Positions 1 to 8,101 of a stretch of DNA of 49,189 bases are shown piece by piece. The notes below the pieces were generated by a model. The model worked only from the letters and a program-made list of their open reading frames with translations. It was not told where the DNA came from and searched no databases. The stretch's first letter is position 1; every line of letters begins with the position of its first letter. A program made the translations under genes and the position numbers. This stretch comes from JBHGBM01 sp041946965 (GTDB taxonomy: Bacteria; Acidobacteriota; Terriglobia; Bryobacterales; Bryobacteraceae): the NCBI GenBank assembly GCA_041946965.1, contig JBHGBM010000061.1:1-49189 (forward strand), in the 5' to 3' direction.

Positions 1-65
1 CCGCCCCAGCCCGAACCGGACAATTCACGTGCTAATCGGACCGGACAAATCACATGCTAACGACA
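1..65. mobile_element. probable terminal end of an IS21-like insertion sequence (body outside window)
   Basis: Two copies of a 25-bp unit lie in tandem at 15-39 and 40-64; their first 21 bases (ACCGGACAAnTCACnTGCTAA) agree at 19 of 21 positions. Read on the minus strand from 65 the sequence begins TGTCGTTAGCATGTGATTTG, so the outer edge is a TG/CA terminus. Several internal repeats that include the terminal repeat are typical of IS21-family ends. No transposase frame is visible, so the element body would lie left of base 1. Family assignment is inference; the tandem repeat is seen directly. Confidence 0.4.
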
Positions 66-129
66 CGTAACCAAAGGCAACAGCCGGCCGCAACGTTCGT
101 TAACTGCCGCCGCTTACCCAAGGTGAATC

Positions 130-158
130 TTGTCGCAGGCCGCACGAAGGGCTACTGT
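130..158 (+). promoter_or_regulatory. sigma70-like promoter for the small Cys-rich gene
   Basis: TTGTCG (130-135) and TACTGT (153-158) are separated by exactly 17 bases, followed by a leader of about 25 bases to the ATG at 189. No other gene lies between the promoter and that start. Confidence 0.5.
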
Positions 159-188
159 TAGTGCCGTCGCAGCTAAATGGGGTGTGTC

Positions 189-413
189 ATGGAATTAGCC
201 AATCCAGAAGTAATGTCCGCGTTGCGGAATGTGGAAGTAGCAAGGACCCGGCGGGCCCCCCGCGCATCGCGAAGCCGCCGTTGCCAGTGCGGTAACTGCC
301 GGCTGTGTCTGGAGAACGCACGCTGGGAGCGAATCTTCGCGGAGAAGTTCGTCGATCCGAACTACTACGGCCACCTGGTATTGCGATCGGCGTCGCCGTT
401 GACGTCCTTCTGA
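189..413 (+). CDS. small Cys-rich conserved hypothetical protein
   Basis: A 74-residue protein if translation starts at the ATG at 189; an in-frame ATG at 177 has no purine-rich sequence before it, whereas 189 follows GGGG. The centre has the array C-x-C-G-x-C-x-x-C, then N-x-R-W-E-R-I-F and EKFxDPxYY. The four closely spaced cysteines suggest a zinc knuckle or another metal site. An Arg-rich stretch (RTRRAPRASRSRR) precedes the array and would suit nucleic-acid contact. I recall similar short proteins in Acidobacteriota, but no function is known to me. It stands alone, with its own promoter at 130-158, next to the putative IS end. Confidence 0.7.
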   Translation: MELANPEVMSALRNVEVARTRRAPRASRSRRCQCGNCRLCLENARWERIFAEKFVDPNYYGHLVLRSASPLTSF

Positions 414-525
414 CAGAAACGCCGCCGGTACAATCCGGCGCCGCGGGTGCAGGCGCACGCCGGGCCGTTACCGGGTGAAACGCGTGCCCGGCGGATCTGT
501 GCCCGCGCCGAGGCGCCCCGCGCGT

Positions 526-897
526 TTATGCTGCGCGGATGTCGCGAATCACCGAGGTCGTAATCCTGCGAAACCTGGAGGGCCCGAATTCGAGGCGCAT
601 GCCGCGGCCGATGTATCCGGTCTTGAGGATCGAACCGCCCCAAGTGGAACCGTGAATCGTGACCAGAATGGGCTGGGGGCAGAACACCGGGTGGCCGGAG
701 ATGAACGCGCGGTCGAGACCTTCGTATTGGAGCGTGTACGCGCGGTTCTGGGTTTCGATCTCGAGCACGGCGCCCGGCTGCACGTCGCACAGGTGCACGC
801 CGCCTTCGATCTCCGACCGCATGATATTGCGATTCACGGCATCGCTCAGGTACGGGTTTGGCTCGAACAGCCGCGGGATCGCCGGTGCGCTGGTCAT
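526..897 (-). CDS. conserved hypothetical protein, small beta-rich domain
   Basis: A 123-residue soluble protein without signal peptide or membrane segment. After an N-terminal segment ending near residue 30 it has alternating hydrophobic residues typical of a small beta-barrel, with LEIETQNRAY, ISGHPVFCPQP, HGSTWGGS and IGRGMRLEF as distinctive blocks. The CPQP / HGSTWGGS combination recurs, to my recollection, in short uncharacterised acidobacterial proteins. No catalytic motif is evident. Coding on this strand is supported because the overlapping plus-strand frames read as Arg/Ala/Pro-rich nonsense. It is monocistronic, 216 bases from the divergent gene at 1114. Confidence 0.7.
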   Translation of the reverse strand: MTSAPAIPRLFEPNPYLSDAVNRNIMRSEIEGGVHLCDVQPGAVLEIETQNRAYTLQYEGLDRAFISGHPVFCPQPILVTIHGSTWGGSILKTGYIGRGMRLEFGPSRFRRITTSVIRDIRAA

Positions 898-1113
898 GGC
901 TCTCGCTACTCTGATGCTACCCCAAGGGATTCTGTTTGGGAATGGCGGTTACGTCCTGTTTGCGTCGGCGGCGGCCCTCAGAATCCAGCGAAGGCGCCGC
1001 TGACGGCACCCTCGATGACCCGGGGTTGCCTGACGTAACGGGAAAGTACGGTACGGCACGCTTAGGAGTTGACAGGAATCGCGACGCGCAGAAACGCGGC
1101 ATAGGATGGGGGT

Positions 1114-1365
1114 ATGCCTCGACAGGATTTCGATCGCGATTTTTACGAGGCCGCATTGCGCGGTTACGAACAGACTAAGAACGAGATAGAAGGCAAAATC
1201 GCGGAGCTTCGCAATCTGCTGAACGGCGGACGCCGGGGGCCTCAGGCCGCCGCGCAGCCGCAAAACAGACTTAGCCCCGAAGGCCGGCGGAGGATAGCCG
1301 AGGCGCAGAAGCGGCGGTGGGCCAAAGTCCGGCGCATCCAGACCGCCCGGCGCGGCACAGCCTGA
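1114..1365 (+). CDS. small basic hypothetical protein with C-terminal RRRIAEAQKRRWAK motif
   Basis: An 83-residue protein. Residues 10-40 (FYEAALRGYEQTKNEIEGKIAEL) form an amphipathic helix that could be coiled coil. A Gly/Gln/Ala-rich linker follows, then a very basic tail with LSPEGRRRIAEAQKRRWAK. That 'SPEGRxRIAxAQxxRWA' block is common at the C-terminus of small acidobacterial proteins and resembles a helix that could contact DNA; its role is unknown. Its stop lies one base before the next start at 1367, so the two are probably co-transcribed. Compare the AT-hook protein at 26852, which has the same coil-plus-basic-tail layout. Confidence 0.65.
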   Translation: MPRQDFDRDFYEAALRGYEQTKNEIEGKIAELRNLLNGGRRGPQAAAQPQNRLSPEGRRRIAEAQKRRWAKVRRIQTARRGTA

Positions 1366-1366
1366 C

Positions 1367-1720
1367 ATGATCGATTCCGTTCTCAACCTGCTGTTCCGCT
1401 GCGCACATCGCCGGCTCACGCGGCCGGTTACCCCCGTCAGCAGGGCGGGAGCGCCGCAGGGCGGAACTTACGTCGTGTGCCTCGATTGCGGCAAGCAGTT
1501 TGCCTATGACCTGAAAACCATGCGCATCGAGCGCCACGTCAGGCAATCCGCCGAACACGGCATTCTTCCCCCGGACATGCCCAAACGGCGCAGCCGCATG
1601 CGGTACGCCCTGTGGGCCGGCGTGCCAGCCGCGCTGTTGCTCGGAGCCGCGCTGCGAAAGCCGCGCGCGGAAGCCCCTCCCGTAAAGAAGGACGCAAAGC
1701 CAGGGCCCGCTGCACGCTGA
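1367..1720 (+). CDS. hypothetical zinc-ribbon-like protein with one membrane segment
   Basis: A 117-residue protein. The middle has GGTYVVCLDCGKQFAYDLKTMR, a CxxC block recalling half of a zinc ribbon, with a possible second cysteine far upstream (FRCAHRR). Residues about 80-95 (YALWAGVPAALLLGAAL) form one transmembrane helix, and the tail is short and Lys/Pro/Ala-rich. The CLDCGKQFAYD block recurs in short acidobacterial proteins in my memory; function unknown. It directly follows the 83-residue gene with a one-base gap, which suggests one mRNA. Confidence 0.65.
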   Translation: MIDSVLNLLFRCAHRRLTRPVTPVSRAGAPQGGTYVVCLDCGKQFAYDLKTMRIERHVRQSAEHGILPPDMPKRRSRMRYALWAGVPAALLLGAALRKPRAEAPPVKKDAKPGPAAR

Positions 1721-1799
1721 GCTTCACACCGTAGAGCGGAGTCGGGCCTTCAACCTGCCGCCGGCTTTCGAGCCGGCGCACAGAAGCGGGGCGGCGCGA

Positions 1800-2309
1800 T
1801 CATGGCCGCCCCGCCGGAGGGTTCGGCGGCTGCGTCAACCTCTCGTAATACCGGGGAAAACGCCCCAGCATCATGCCGTAGAGCACATGACCCACGAACA
1901 TGGGGCGGTCGTGGGTGTAGAGCGGCACCAGGGGATCCACGTGCTCCCACAGCCAGCCCCACCACAGGTAGTACCACCCCAGAGCGGCCAATATCGCCAC
2001 CAGAAACACACGCAGGTGATTGGAGCTGCGATAGGCCAGCCGCCCGTACGCGGCGCCCAGCAATCCGTAGCCGATGACGTACAACGCAAGTCCCGAAAGC
2101 GTGGCAAACGTGAAGCCCGCCCGCACGGCGTCGTCTCCGTAGAACACCGAGGCGATCACGTTCTCCGGCCCCCAGAAGCCCCGCCGGTACCAGGCCGACG
2201 CCAGCCCGGCGAAGGCCAGCAGCACCAGCACCCCGAGCACGCCCGCATGGAATCCGGCCAGCGCGCCGTAGAACCCCGCCGAGGGCTTCGGCGCAGTTTC
2301 GGAATCCAT
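1800..2309 (-). CDS. polytopic membrane protein, uncharacterised
   Basis: A 169-residue protein with about four hydrophobic helices: residues roughly 18-40 (GVLGVLVLLAFAGLASAW), 65-90, 102-120 and 135-150. Aromatic-rich loops (WYYLWWGWLWEHVDPLVPLYTHDRP) lie between the last helices. The final helix and tail (HVLYGMMLGRFPRYYERL) suggest a cytoplasmic end. I do not recognise the family. It is transcribed divergently from the ketoacyl synthase at 2351 across only 41 bases, so the two may share control. Confidence 0.65.
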   Translation of the reverse strand: MDSETAPKPSAGFYGALAGFHAGVLGVLVLLAFAGLASAWYRRGFWGPENVIASVFYGDDAVRAGFTFATLSGLALYVIGYGLLGAAYGRLAYRSSNHLRVFLVAILAALGWYYLWWGWLWEHVDPLVPLYTHDRPMFVGHVLYGMMLGRFPRYYERLTQPPNPPAGRP

Positions 2310-2335
2310 ACGTCCAGCCTAGCGTGAGCCCGCAG

Positions 2336-2351
2336 TAAAATCAAAACACCG
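2336..2351 (+). promoter_or_regulatory. -10 element next to the start codon (leaderless arrangement)
   Basis: TAAAAT at 2336-2341 lies nine bases before the GTG start at 2351, placing the predicted transcription start at or beside the start codon. No Shine-Dalgarno sequence is visible and the -35 region is poor. Confidence 0.35.
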
Positions 2352-3601
2352 TGAGCCAGCGTCGTGTGGTTGTCACCGGAATTGGTGCGGTCAGTCCGAA
2401 TGGAGTCGGCCGCGAAGCGTTTTGGGGCGCAACTCTGCGCTGCCAAAGCGGCGTGGACCTGATCCGTCAGTTCGATCCGGCGCCGTTCCCCGTGCGCATC
2501 GCCGGGGAGGTGGACGGCTTCGACGAAGCCGCGTTCGTGCCCCCCAAGCAGCGGCCCCATGTGGGCCGCGTCACGCCGCTGGCGCTCGCGGCGGCCTCCG
2601 AGGCGCTGGCCGACGCGCGGATCGAGCCCGCTCGCCTTACGCGCGACGAGTTGCGCGAAATCGGCGTCGTGGTGGGCTCCGGCGGGGCCAGCCAGTCGTT
2701 CACCGAAGAACAATACCGGCTCTACTACTCCGGTCGCGAGAGATTGTGCAGCGTCTACACCATCCCAACCTCCACGCCCGGCACCCTGGCGAGCGAAGTT
2801 TCCATGCGCTTCGGCCTGCGCGGCCTCAGCCATTTGATCTCCACCGGCTGCACATCCTCGAGCGACGCCGCCGGCTACGCGTTCCGCACGATCCGGGCGG
2901 GCGTGCTCGATACAGTGCTCACCGGAGGCGTGGACGCGCCGATCGCACCGCTGATCCTGCGCGCTTTTATCGCCATGCGCATTATGACCGCAAGCTGGAA
3001 CAGCCAGCCGGCCCGCGGCTCGCGCCCCTTCTCGCGCGACCGCGACGGCTTCGTCCTGGCGGAGGGCGCCTGGTTCTTCGTCTTCGAATCCCTGGAGCGG
3101 GCCCTGGCGCGCGGCGCGCACATCTACGGCGAAGTCGCCGGCTACGGATCCACCTGCGACGCCTACCATCGCGTGCGCCTGGAAGAATGCGGCGAGGAAC
3201 CCGCGCGCGCCATGCGGCTGGCGATGCGCGAGGCCGGCATCGGCCCCGCCGACGTGCAGTACCTGCAATACCACGGCACTTCCACGGAACTGAACGACCG
3301 CATCGAGACGCGCGCGGTCAGACTGGCCTTCGACGGCCACGCCCCGCGCCTCGCCGGCTCCTCGCTGAAAAGCCTGATCGGCCACCCGCAGGGGGCTTGC
3401 GGAGCCGCGGCCATGGCCGCCACCCTTCTCGCCATGCGGGACGGCATGATCCACCCCACCATCAACCTGGACGCACCCGACCCCGAATGCGACCTCGACT
3501 ATACGCCCCACCAGCCCCGCCCGCTCGCCATCGAGCATGCCCTGGTAAACTGCATCGCCTTCGGCAGCAAGAATTCCTCTCTGATACTGCGTAAAATCTA
3601 A
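2351..3601 (+). CDS. beta-ketoacyl-ACP synthase (KAS II/FabF-like)
   Basis: A 416-residue thiolase-fold enzyme that condenses an acyl chain with malonyl-ACP. The start is GTG, giving the usual N-terminus RRVVVTGIGAVSPNG. The Cys-His-His triad is intact: C167 in STGCTSSSDA, H308 in YHGTST and H345 in GHPQGACG, with the conserved lysine K340 just before the second histidine. Length matches FabF. It is not in a fab cluster: no acyl-carrier protein, malonyltransferase or ketoreductase is adjacent. The next gene, an FkbM methyltransferase, starts ten bases after its stop, so a specialised role in a lipid or secondary metabolite is more likely than housekeeping fatty-acid elongation. That role is inference. 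Confidence 0.9.
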   Translation: MSQRRVVVTGIGAVSPNGVGREAFWGATLRCQSGVDLIRQFDPAPFPVRIAGEVDGFDEAAFVPPKQRPHVGRVTPLALAAASEALADARIEPARLTRDELREIGVVVGSGGASQSFTEEQYRLYYSGRERLCSVYTIPTSTPGTLASEVSMRFGLRGLSHLISTGCTSSSDAAGYAFRTIRAGVLDTVLTGGVDAPIAPLILRAFIAMRIMTASWNSQPARGSRPFSRDRDGFVLAEGAWFFVFESLERALARGAHIYGEVAGYGSTCDAYHRVRLEECGEEPARAMRLAMREAGIGPADVQYLQYHGTSTELNDRIETRAVRLAFDGHAPRLAGSSLKSLIGHPQGACGAAAMAATLLAMRDGMIHPTINLDAPDPECDLDYTPHQPRPLAIEHALVNCIAFGSKNSSLILRKI

Positions 3602-3610
3602 TTTACGTCT

Positions 3611-4522
3611 ATGTCACGACCGCTCAGGATAGGTCTGCCCGCGCTGGCGCTGGCCGCGCTCGCCGCCGCCGTCTGGTTCTGCCCGCCAGCGCGTCTGCTG
3701 GCCATCAAGGCCGCCGGCCGCGGTCCGCATTGCCCGCTCGAAAACGCCTTGCGCGCCTCCCGGAACCTGAAGACTCAGATCCGCTACAAGGACGAGATCC
3801 TCGCCGCCAGCCGCCTGGTGGAAAAAGCCCCGGGCTTCCACCTCTGGCAGACCCCGATGGGCCGCTGGTGGATCCCCGAAGGCGATGACTGGATGCTGCC
3901 CTATAACCTTGCCGAGCAGAAACGGAACATCTACGGTACGGGGCCGCTGGCCGTGCGCGCGGGCGACGTGGTGCTGGACTGCGGCGCCAATATCGGCGTG
4001 TACACCCGCCTGGCGCTCGACCTGGGCGCCGGAACGGTGGTGGCCATCGAGCCCGCCCCGGAGAACGTGGAAGCGCTGCGCCGTAATTTTCCGGACGATA
4101 TCGCGGCAGGCCGCGTGGTCATCGTGCCCAAGGGCGTATGGGACAAGGACGACGTACTTACGCTGAAAGTGGATCCCAACAACACCGCCGCCGACACGTT
4201 CGTGATGCAGCTCAAAGACGCCGGCGGGCAGGTGCGGGTGCCGCTGACCACCATCGACAAACTCGCCGCCGATCTGAAACTGCCGCGCGTCGATTACATC
4301 AAGATGGACATCGAAGGGGCCGAGCAGCGCGCCCTGGCGGGCGCGCGCGAAACCATCGCGCGCTACCATCCCCGGCTGGCGCTCTCCGCCTACCACATGC
4401 CGGACGATCCGGAAAAGATTCCCGCGTTGGTGCGCCGGGCCTGGCCCGGCTACCGCCAGCAGTGCGGCCCCTGCACCGAAGCCGGCTTCCGCGTGCGCCC
4501 GGACGTAATCAACTTCTACTAA
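3611..4522 (+). CDS. FkbM-family SAM-dependent methyltransferase with N-terminal membrane anchor
   Basis: A 303-residue protein. Residues 7-30 form a hydrophobic helix, either an uncleaved anchor or a signal. The Rossmann fold begins at about 118 with VVLDCGANIGVYT, the SAM-binding glycine motif, followed by VVAIEPAP, whose acidic residue binds the SAM ribose. IKMDIEGAE at 230-238 is the diagnostic FkbM block. FkbM enzymes O-methylate sugars or polyketides. It sits immediately after the ketoacyl synthase and probably shares its transcript; together they hint at a modified lipid or glycolipid. Substrate is unknown. Confidence 0.85.
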   Translation: MSRPLRIGLPALALAALAAAVWFCPPARLLAIKAAGRGPHCPLENALRASRNLKTQIRYKDEILAASRLVEKAPGFHLWQTPMGRWWIPEGDDWMLPYNLAEQKRNIYGTGPLAVRAGDVVLDCGANIGVYTRLALDLGAGTVVAIEPAPENVEALRRNFPDDIAAGRVVIVPKGVWDKDDVLTLKVDPNNTAADTFVMQLKDAGGQVRVPLTTIDKLAADLKLPRVDYIKMDIEGAEQRALAGARETIARYHPRLALSAYHMPDDPEKIPALVRRAWPGYRQQCGPCTEAGFRVRPDVINFY

Positions 4523-4581
4523 GTAGACGGGACGGGGCGGGCAATCCTGCCCAATGCCACCTACTGAACCTCGCAGAATAT

Positions 4582-4610
4582 AAAAAGAAACGCCCGCATG
4601 GTTGCGTTTC
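4582..4610 (-). terminator. rho-independent-type terminator, minus strand
   Basis: GAAACGC (4587-4593) and GCGTTTC (4604-4610) form a perfect 7-bp stem with a 10-base loop. On the minus strand the stem is followed by TTTTT at 4586-4582. No minus-strand gene ends nearby; the closest is the operon ending at 8102 on the far side of the receptor gene. Confidence 0.45.
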
Positions 4611-4684
4611 AGGATCATCTTGCATTGGACAATTCTCCGCAGCGCCTCCGGGATTCCCCGCAGTATAATGGCAGAATCACGTTT

Positions 4685-7600
4685 ATGGGTACTCGCATCA
4701 TCGCTCTCGCTATCCTTCTGCTGCCCGCCGGCGCGTGGGCGCAACAGTTCCGCGGCTCGATCACCGGACGGGTGATGGACTCGCAGCAGGCCGTCATTGC
4801 CGGCGTCAAGATCACCGCTACCGGCAGTGAGACGCAGGCCAGATCGGAAACCGTTTCCAGTTCCACCGGCCAGTACACGCTGCCGTTCCTTCAGCCGGGC
4901 GACTACAAGATTGAAGCCGCCATCGCCGGCTTCAAGCACTACGTGCGCGAGGGCGTGCACGTGAGCGCCAACGACCAGATCGGCCTGGACATCACCATGG
5001 AAGTCGGGCAGGTTTCCGAGTCGGTCACCGTCACCGCCGAAGCGCCCATGCTGACCACCACCACGGCCTCCACCGGCCAGGTAATCAGCTCCACGTTCAT
5101 CGAAGCCTTCCCGCTGAACGGCCGCTCGCCGCTTTCTCTCGCGCAGATCGCTTTCGGCGTCGTGCCTACCTCCGACCCGCTCTTCCAGCGGCCTTTCGAT
5201 AACGGCCGCATCTCCGAGTTCAGCATGGGCGGCGCTCCCTCGGGGTCGAACGAGCTGCTGCTCGACGGCGCTCCCGATACGACCACGAACCGCCGCGCGG
5301 CCTTCAGCCCTCCCGTGGATACGGTGGACGAAGTGAAGGTCGAAACCTTCCAGGTGGATGCCGCCTACGGCAATACCGGCGGCGGGACCGTGAACATTGT
5401 CAGCCGCGGCGGCACGAATGAGTTGCACGGCACGGCGTACGACTTCAACCAGGTCTCGAAAACGGCGGCCACGGACTTCTTCGTGAACCGCGCGGGCCAG
5501 AAGAAAACCAACCTAGTCTACAACCAGTTCGGTTTCACCGCGGGCGCGCCGTTGTGGCTGCCCCGAGTGATCGACGGCCGCAACCGCGTGTTCTGGTACA
5601 TGGCCTACGAGGGCATCAAACACGTGAACCCGGAGCCGGTGACAACCACCGTACCCACCGCGGCGGAGCGCGAAGGCGACTTTTCGGCATTGCTGGCGCT
5701 CGGCTCCACCTACCAGATCTATGATCCGCTCACCGGGTCAAGGGAAGGCAGCCGCATCCGCCGGCAGCCGCTGGCGGGCAACATCGTGCCTCGGGGCCGC
5801 CTGAGCGCCATCGCGCAGAAATACCTGCCGTATTATCCGCTGCCCAACCAGACCGGGCGCAGCGACGGCCGCGACAATTACCTGGCGAACTCCACCCGGC
5901 GCGAAAAGTTCAACAGCGAGGTGGGCCGCCTGGATTTCAACATCAGCGAGAACCACAAGTTCTTCTTCAACATTCGCCATAACGAGCGCTTACAGGACCG
6001 CGGCAATATTTTCAAAAACATCGCGGCGGGCAACTTCCTGAACCGGATCAACTGGGGCGCCATGGTGGACGACGTTTACACCTTCGGCCCCACCACGGTG
6101 CTCAACACGCGCTTCAACTGGATGCGCTACAGCGACGGCGGCTACCGGCCCAGCCTCGGTTTCGACATGACCGCGCTGGGCTTCCCGGCTTCGCTCGCCT
6201 CGGCCGCATCGCAAGCCGTCATGCCGCAGGTCAGCATCGGCGGCTTCAATTCCCTGGGAACCACCGGCACCTCCATGACGCCGTTCGATCAGTTTCAGCT
6301 CTTCAGCAGCCTGAACAAGATCGTGCAGTCGCACAGCGTGAAGTTCGGCGCCGATGTGCGCATGCAGCGCGAGAACGCGGCCAACTACGGCAGTTCCAGC
6401 GGCAGCTATTCGTTCTCGACGAACTGGACGCGCGGCCCGCTCGATAACGACACCGCCGCGCCGCTCGGGCAGGATATGGCCGCCTTCCTGCTCGGCATGC
6501 CCACCGGCGGGCAGTTCGACGTGGGCTCGTTCCGTTCCAACCAGGCGGCCTACACGGCCTTCTTCGTGCAGGACGACTGGAAGGCCGGCCGCACGCTCAC
6601 GCTCAACCTGGGGCTGCGGTATGAGAAGGAATTCGCCACCACGGAACGCTACAACCGCCAGGTGGCCGGCTTCGACGCCTCCGCGGCGAACAGCGTCACC
6701 GCGAAAGCCAAGGCGGCTTACGCGGCGAGCCCGCTTCCCGAATTGCCGGCGGCGCAGTTCAATCCCGCCGGCGGCGTGACCTTCGCCAGCGCCTCAAAGC
6801 GCGCTCCCAACAGCACCAGCTCGCGGCTCATCAGCCCGCGCGTGGGCTTCGCCTGGGCGCCTGCGGGCCTGGGCGCGAAGACCTCCATCCGCGGCGGCTT
6901 CGGCGTGTTCTACTTTACCGACGGCCTGCGCGCCTCCACCCAGCCCGGCTACTTCCAGACCACGCAGCTTGTGGCCACGCTGGACAGCTACCTCACCCCG
7001 GCGGCCACGCTCGCCAACCCTTTCCCCTCCGGGATCCTTCAGCCGGTCGGAAATGCGCTCGGCGTCGACACGTTCCTCGGCCAGAGCGTGAACTTCGTCA
7101 ACCCCACGCTGCGGAACCCCTATTCGCTGCGCTGGAACCTGACGGTGCAGCGCGAACTGGCGCGCAACCTGGTGATGGAGATCGGCTACATGGGGAACCA
7201 CGCCGTGCGGCTGACCGGCAATCGCGGCCTGAACTACGTGCCCGCCCAGTTCCAGAGCACCCGGCCCACGCGCGACCAGGCGGTGATCGACCGGCTCACC
7301 GCCAACGTAACCAATCCATTTCGAGGTCTGCTGCCCGGCACGTCGCTCAACGGCAGCACCGTGGCGCTCAACCAGTTGTTGCGGCAGTTTCCGCAATTCA
7401 GCGGCGATAACGGCGTGCGGCTGGATGCCGACAACTTCGGCGCGTCCTACTTCCACACCCTGCAAGTCCGCATGGAGAAGCGCCTCTCGGGCGGATTCGC
7501 CTGGATGGCCAACTACCAGTACTCGCGGCTGATAGAGAAACGCAGCTACCTGAACCCGACCGACCTGGCGCCGGAGAAGCGCGTGGCTTCCGAAGACCGT

Positions 7601-8098
7601 CCCCATCGTCTCGTGCTCAGCACGGTGTACCAACTGCCGTTCGGCAAGAGCGCGGGGCCGCTCGTCCGGCGCGTCATCGGCGGGTGGTCGCTTTCGGGCG
7701 CCTACACCTTCGCTTCCGGCGAACCGCTTTCGTGGGGCAACGTGATCTATTACGGCGGCGCGCTGAATTATAACCCGCGCGGCGTGGATGGAGCCTTCGA
7801 CACCTCGCGCTTCAACACCGACAGCCGCCAGCAGCTCGGACAGAACATACGGCTGTTCCCGACCCGCTTCAACAACCTGCGGCAGAACGGGCCGAACAAC
7901 ATCGACCTTTCCATCCTGAAGGACACGGCCATCAAGGAGCGCGTCAAGCTGCAATTCCGCACCGAGTTCTTCAATGCGCTGAATCACGTGCAATTCGGCA
8001 TGCCGAATGTTTCGCCCACCAGCTCGAGCTTCGGCAGGATCACGAGCCAGTACAACCTGCCGCGCACGGTCCAGATGGCGCTGAAGCTGGTGTGGTAA
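4685..8098 (+). CDS. Oar-like TonB-dependent outer-membrane protein (1 of 3)
   Basis: I choose the ATG at 4685 (1,137 residues) because it begins a clean signal peptide (MGTRIIALAILLLPAGAWA-QQ); an upstream ATG at 4598 adds a non-signal tail and lies in the terminator hairpin. Residues about 23-105 form a carboxypeptidase-regulatory-like beta domain (GSITGRVMDSQQAVIAGVKI), about 120-230 a TonB plug (FPLNGRSPLS, LLLDGAPDTT, GGGTVNIVSRGGTNE), and the rest a beta-barrel ending in ALKLVW with the aromatic C-terminal residue expected for BAM insertion. TATAAT at 4664-4669 is a likely -10. Such proteins import or bind large oligosaccharides or peptides. Its stop is three bases from the end of the opposing DUF4175 gene. 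Confidence 0.9.
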   Translation: MGTRIIALAILLLPAGAWAQQFRGSITGRVMDSQQAVIAGVKITATGSETQARSETVSSSTGQYTLPFLQPGDYKIEAAIAGFKHYVREGVHVSANDQIGLDITMEVGQVSESVTVTAEAPMLTTTTASTGQVISSTFIEAFPLNGRSPLSLAQIAFGVVPTSDPLFQRPFDNGRISEFSMGGAPSGSNELLLDGAPDTTTNRRAAFSPPVDTVDEVKVETFQVDAAYGNTGGGTVNIVSRGGTNELHGTAYDFNQVSKTAATDFFVNRAGQKKTNLVYNQFGFTAGAPLWLPRVIDGRNRVFWYMAYEGIKHVNPEPVTTTVPTAAEREGDFSALLALGSTYQIYDPLTGSREGSRIRRQPLAGNIVPRGRLSAIAQKYLPYYPLPNQTGRSDGRDNYLANSTRREKFNSEVGRLDFNISENHKFFFNIRHNERLQDRGNIFKNIAAGNFLNRINWGAMVDDVYTFGPTTVLNTRFNWMRYSDGGYRPSLGFDMTALGFPASLASAASQAVMPQVSIGGFNSLGTTGTSMTPFDQFQLFSSLNKIVQSHSVKFGADVRMQRENAANYGSSSGSYSFSTNWTRGPLDNDTAAPLGQDMAAFLLGMPTGGQFDVGSFRSNQAAYTAFFVQDDWKAGRTLTLNLGLRYEKEFATTERYNRQVAGFDASAANSVTAKAKAAYAASPLPELPAAQFNPAGGVTFASASKRAPNSTSSRLISPRVGFAWAPAGLGAKTSIRGGFGVFYFTDGLRASTQPGYFQTTQLVATLDSYLTPAATLANPFPSGILQPVGNALGVDTFLGQSVNFVNPTLRNPYSLRWNLTVQRELARNLVMEIGYMGNHAVRLTGNRGLNYVPAQFQSTRPTRDQAVIDRLTANVTNPFRGLLPGTSLNGSTVALNQLLRQFPQFSGDNGVRLDADNFGASYFHTLQVRMEKRLSGGFAWMANYQYSRLIEKRSYLNPTDLAPEKRVASEDRPHRLVLSTVYQLPFGKSAGPLVRRVIGGWSLSGAYTFASGEPLSWGNVIYYGGALNYNPRGVDGAFDTSRFNTDSRQQLGQNIRLFPTRFNNLRQNGPNNIDLSILKDTAIKERVKLQFRTEFFNALNHVQFGMPNVSPTSSSFGRITSQYNLPRTVQMALKLVW

Positions 8099-8101
8099 GC
8101 C

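Noticed and set aside
1069..1107. Promoter from TTGACA (1069-1074) to TAGGAT (1102-1107) for the 83-residue gene
   Set aside because: The spacer is 27 bases, far outside the usual 16-18.
2156..3538. Long minus-strand open frame opposite the ketoacyl synthase
   Set aside because: It mirrors a gene with an intact active site, has low-complexity Gly/Ala/Arg/His content and matches no fold; a typical high-GC shadow.
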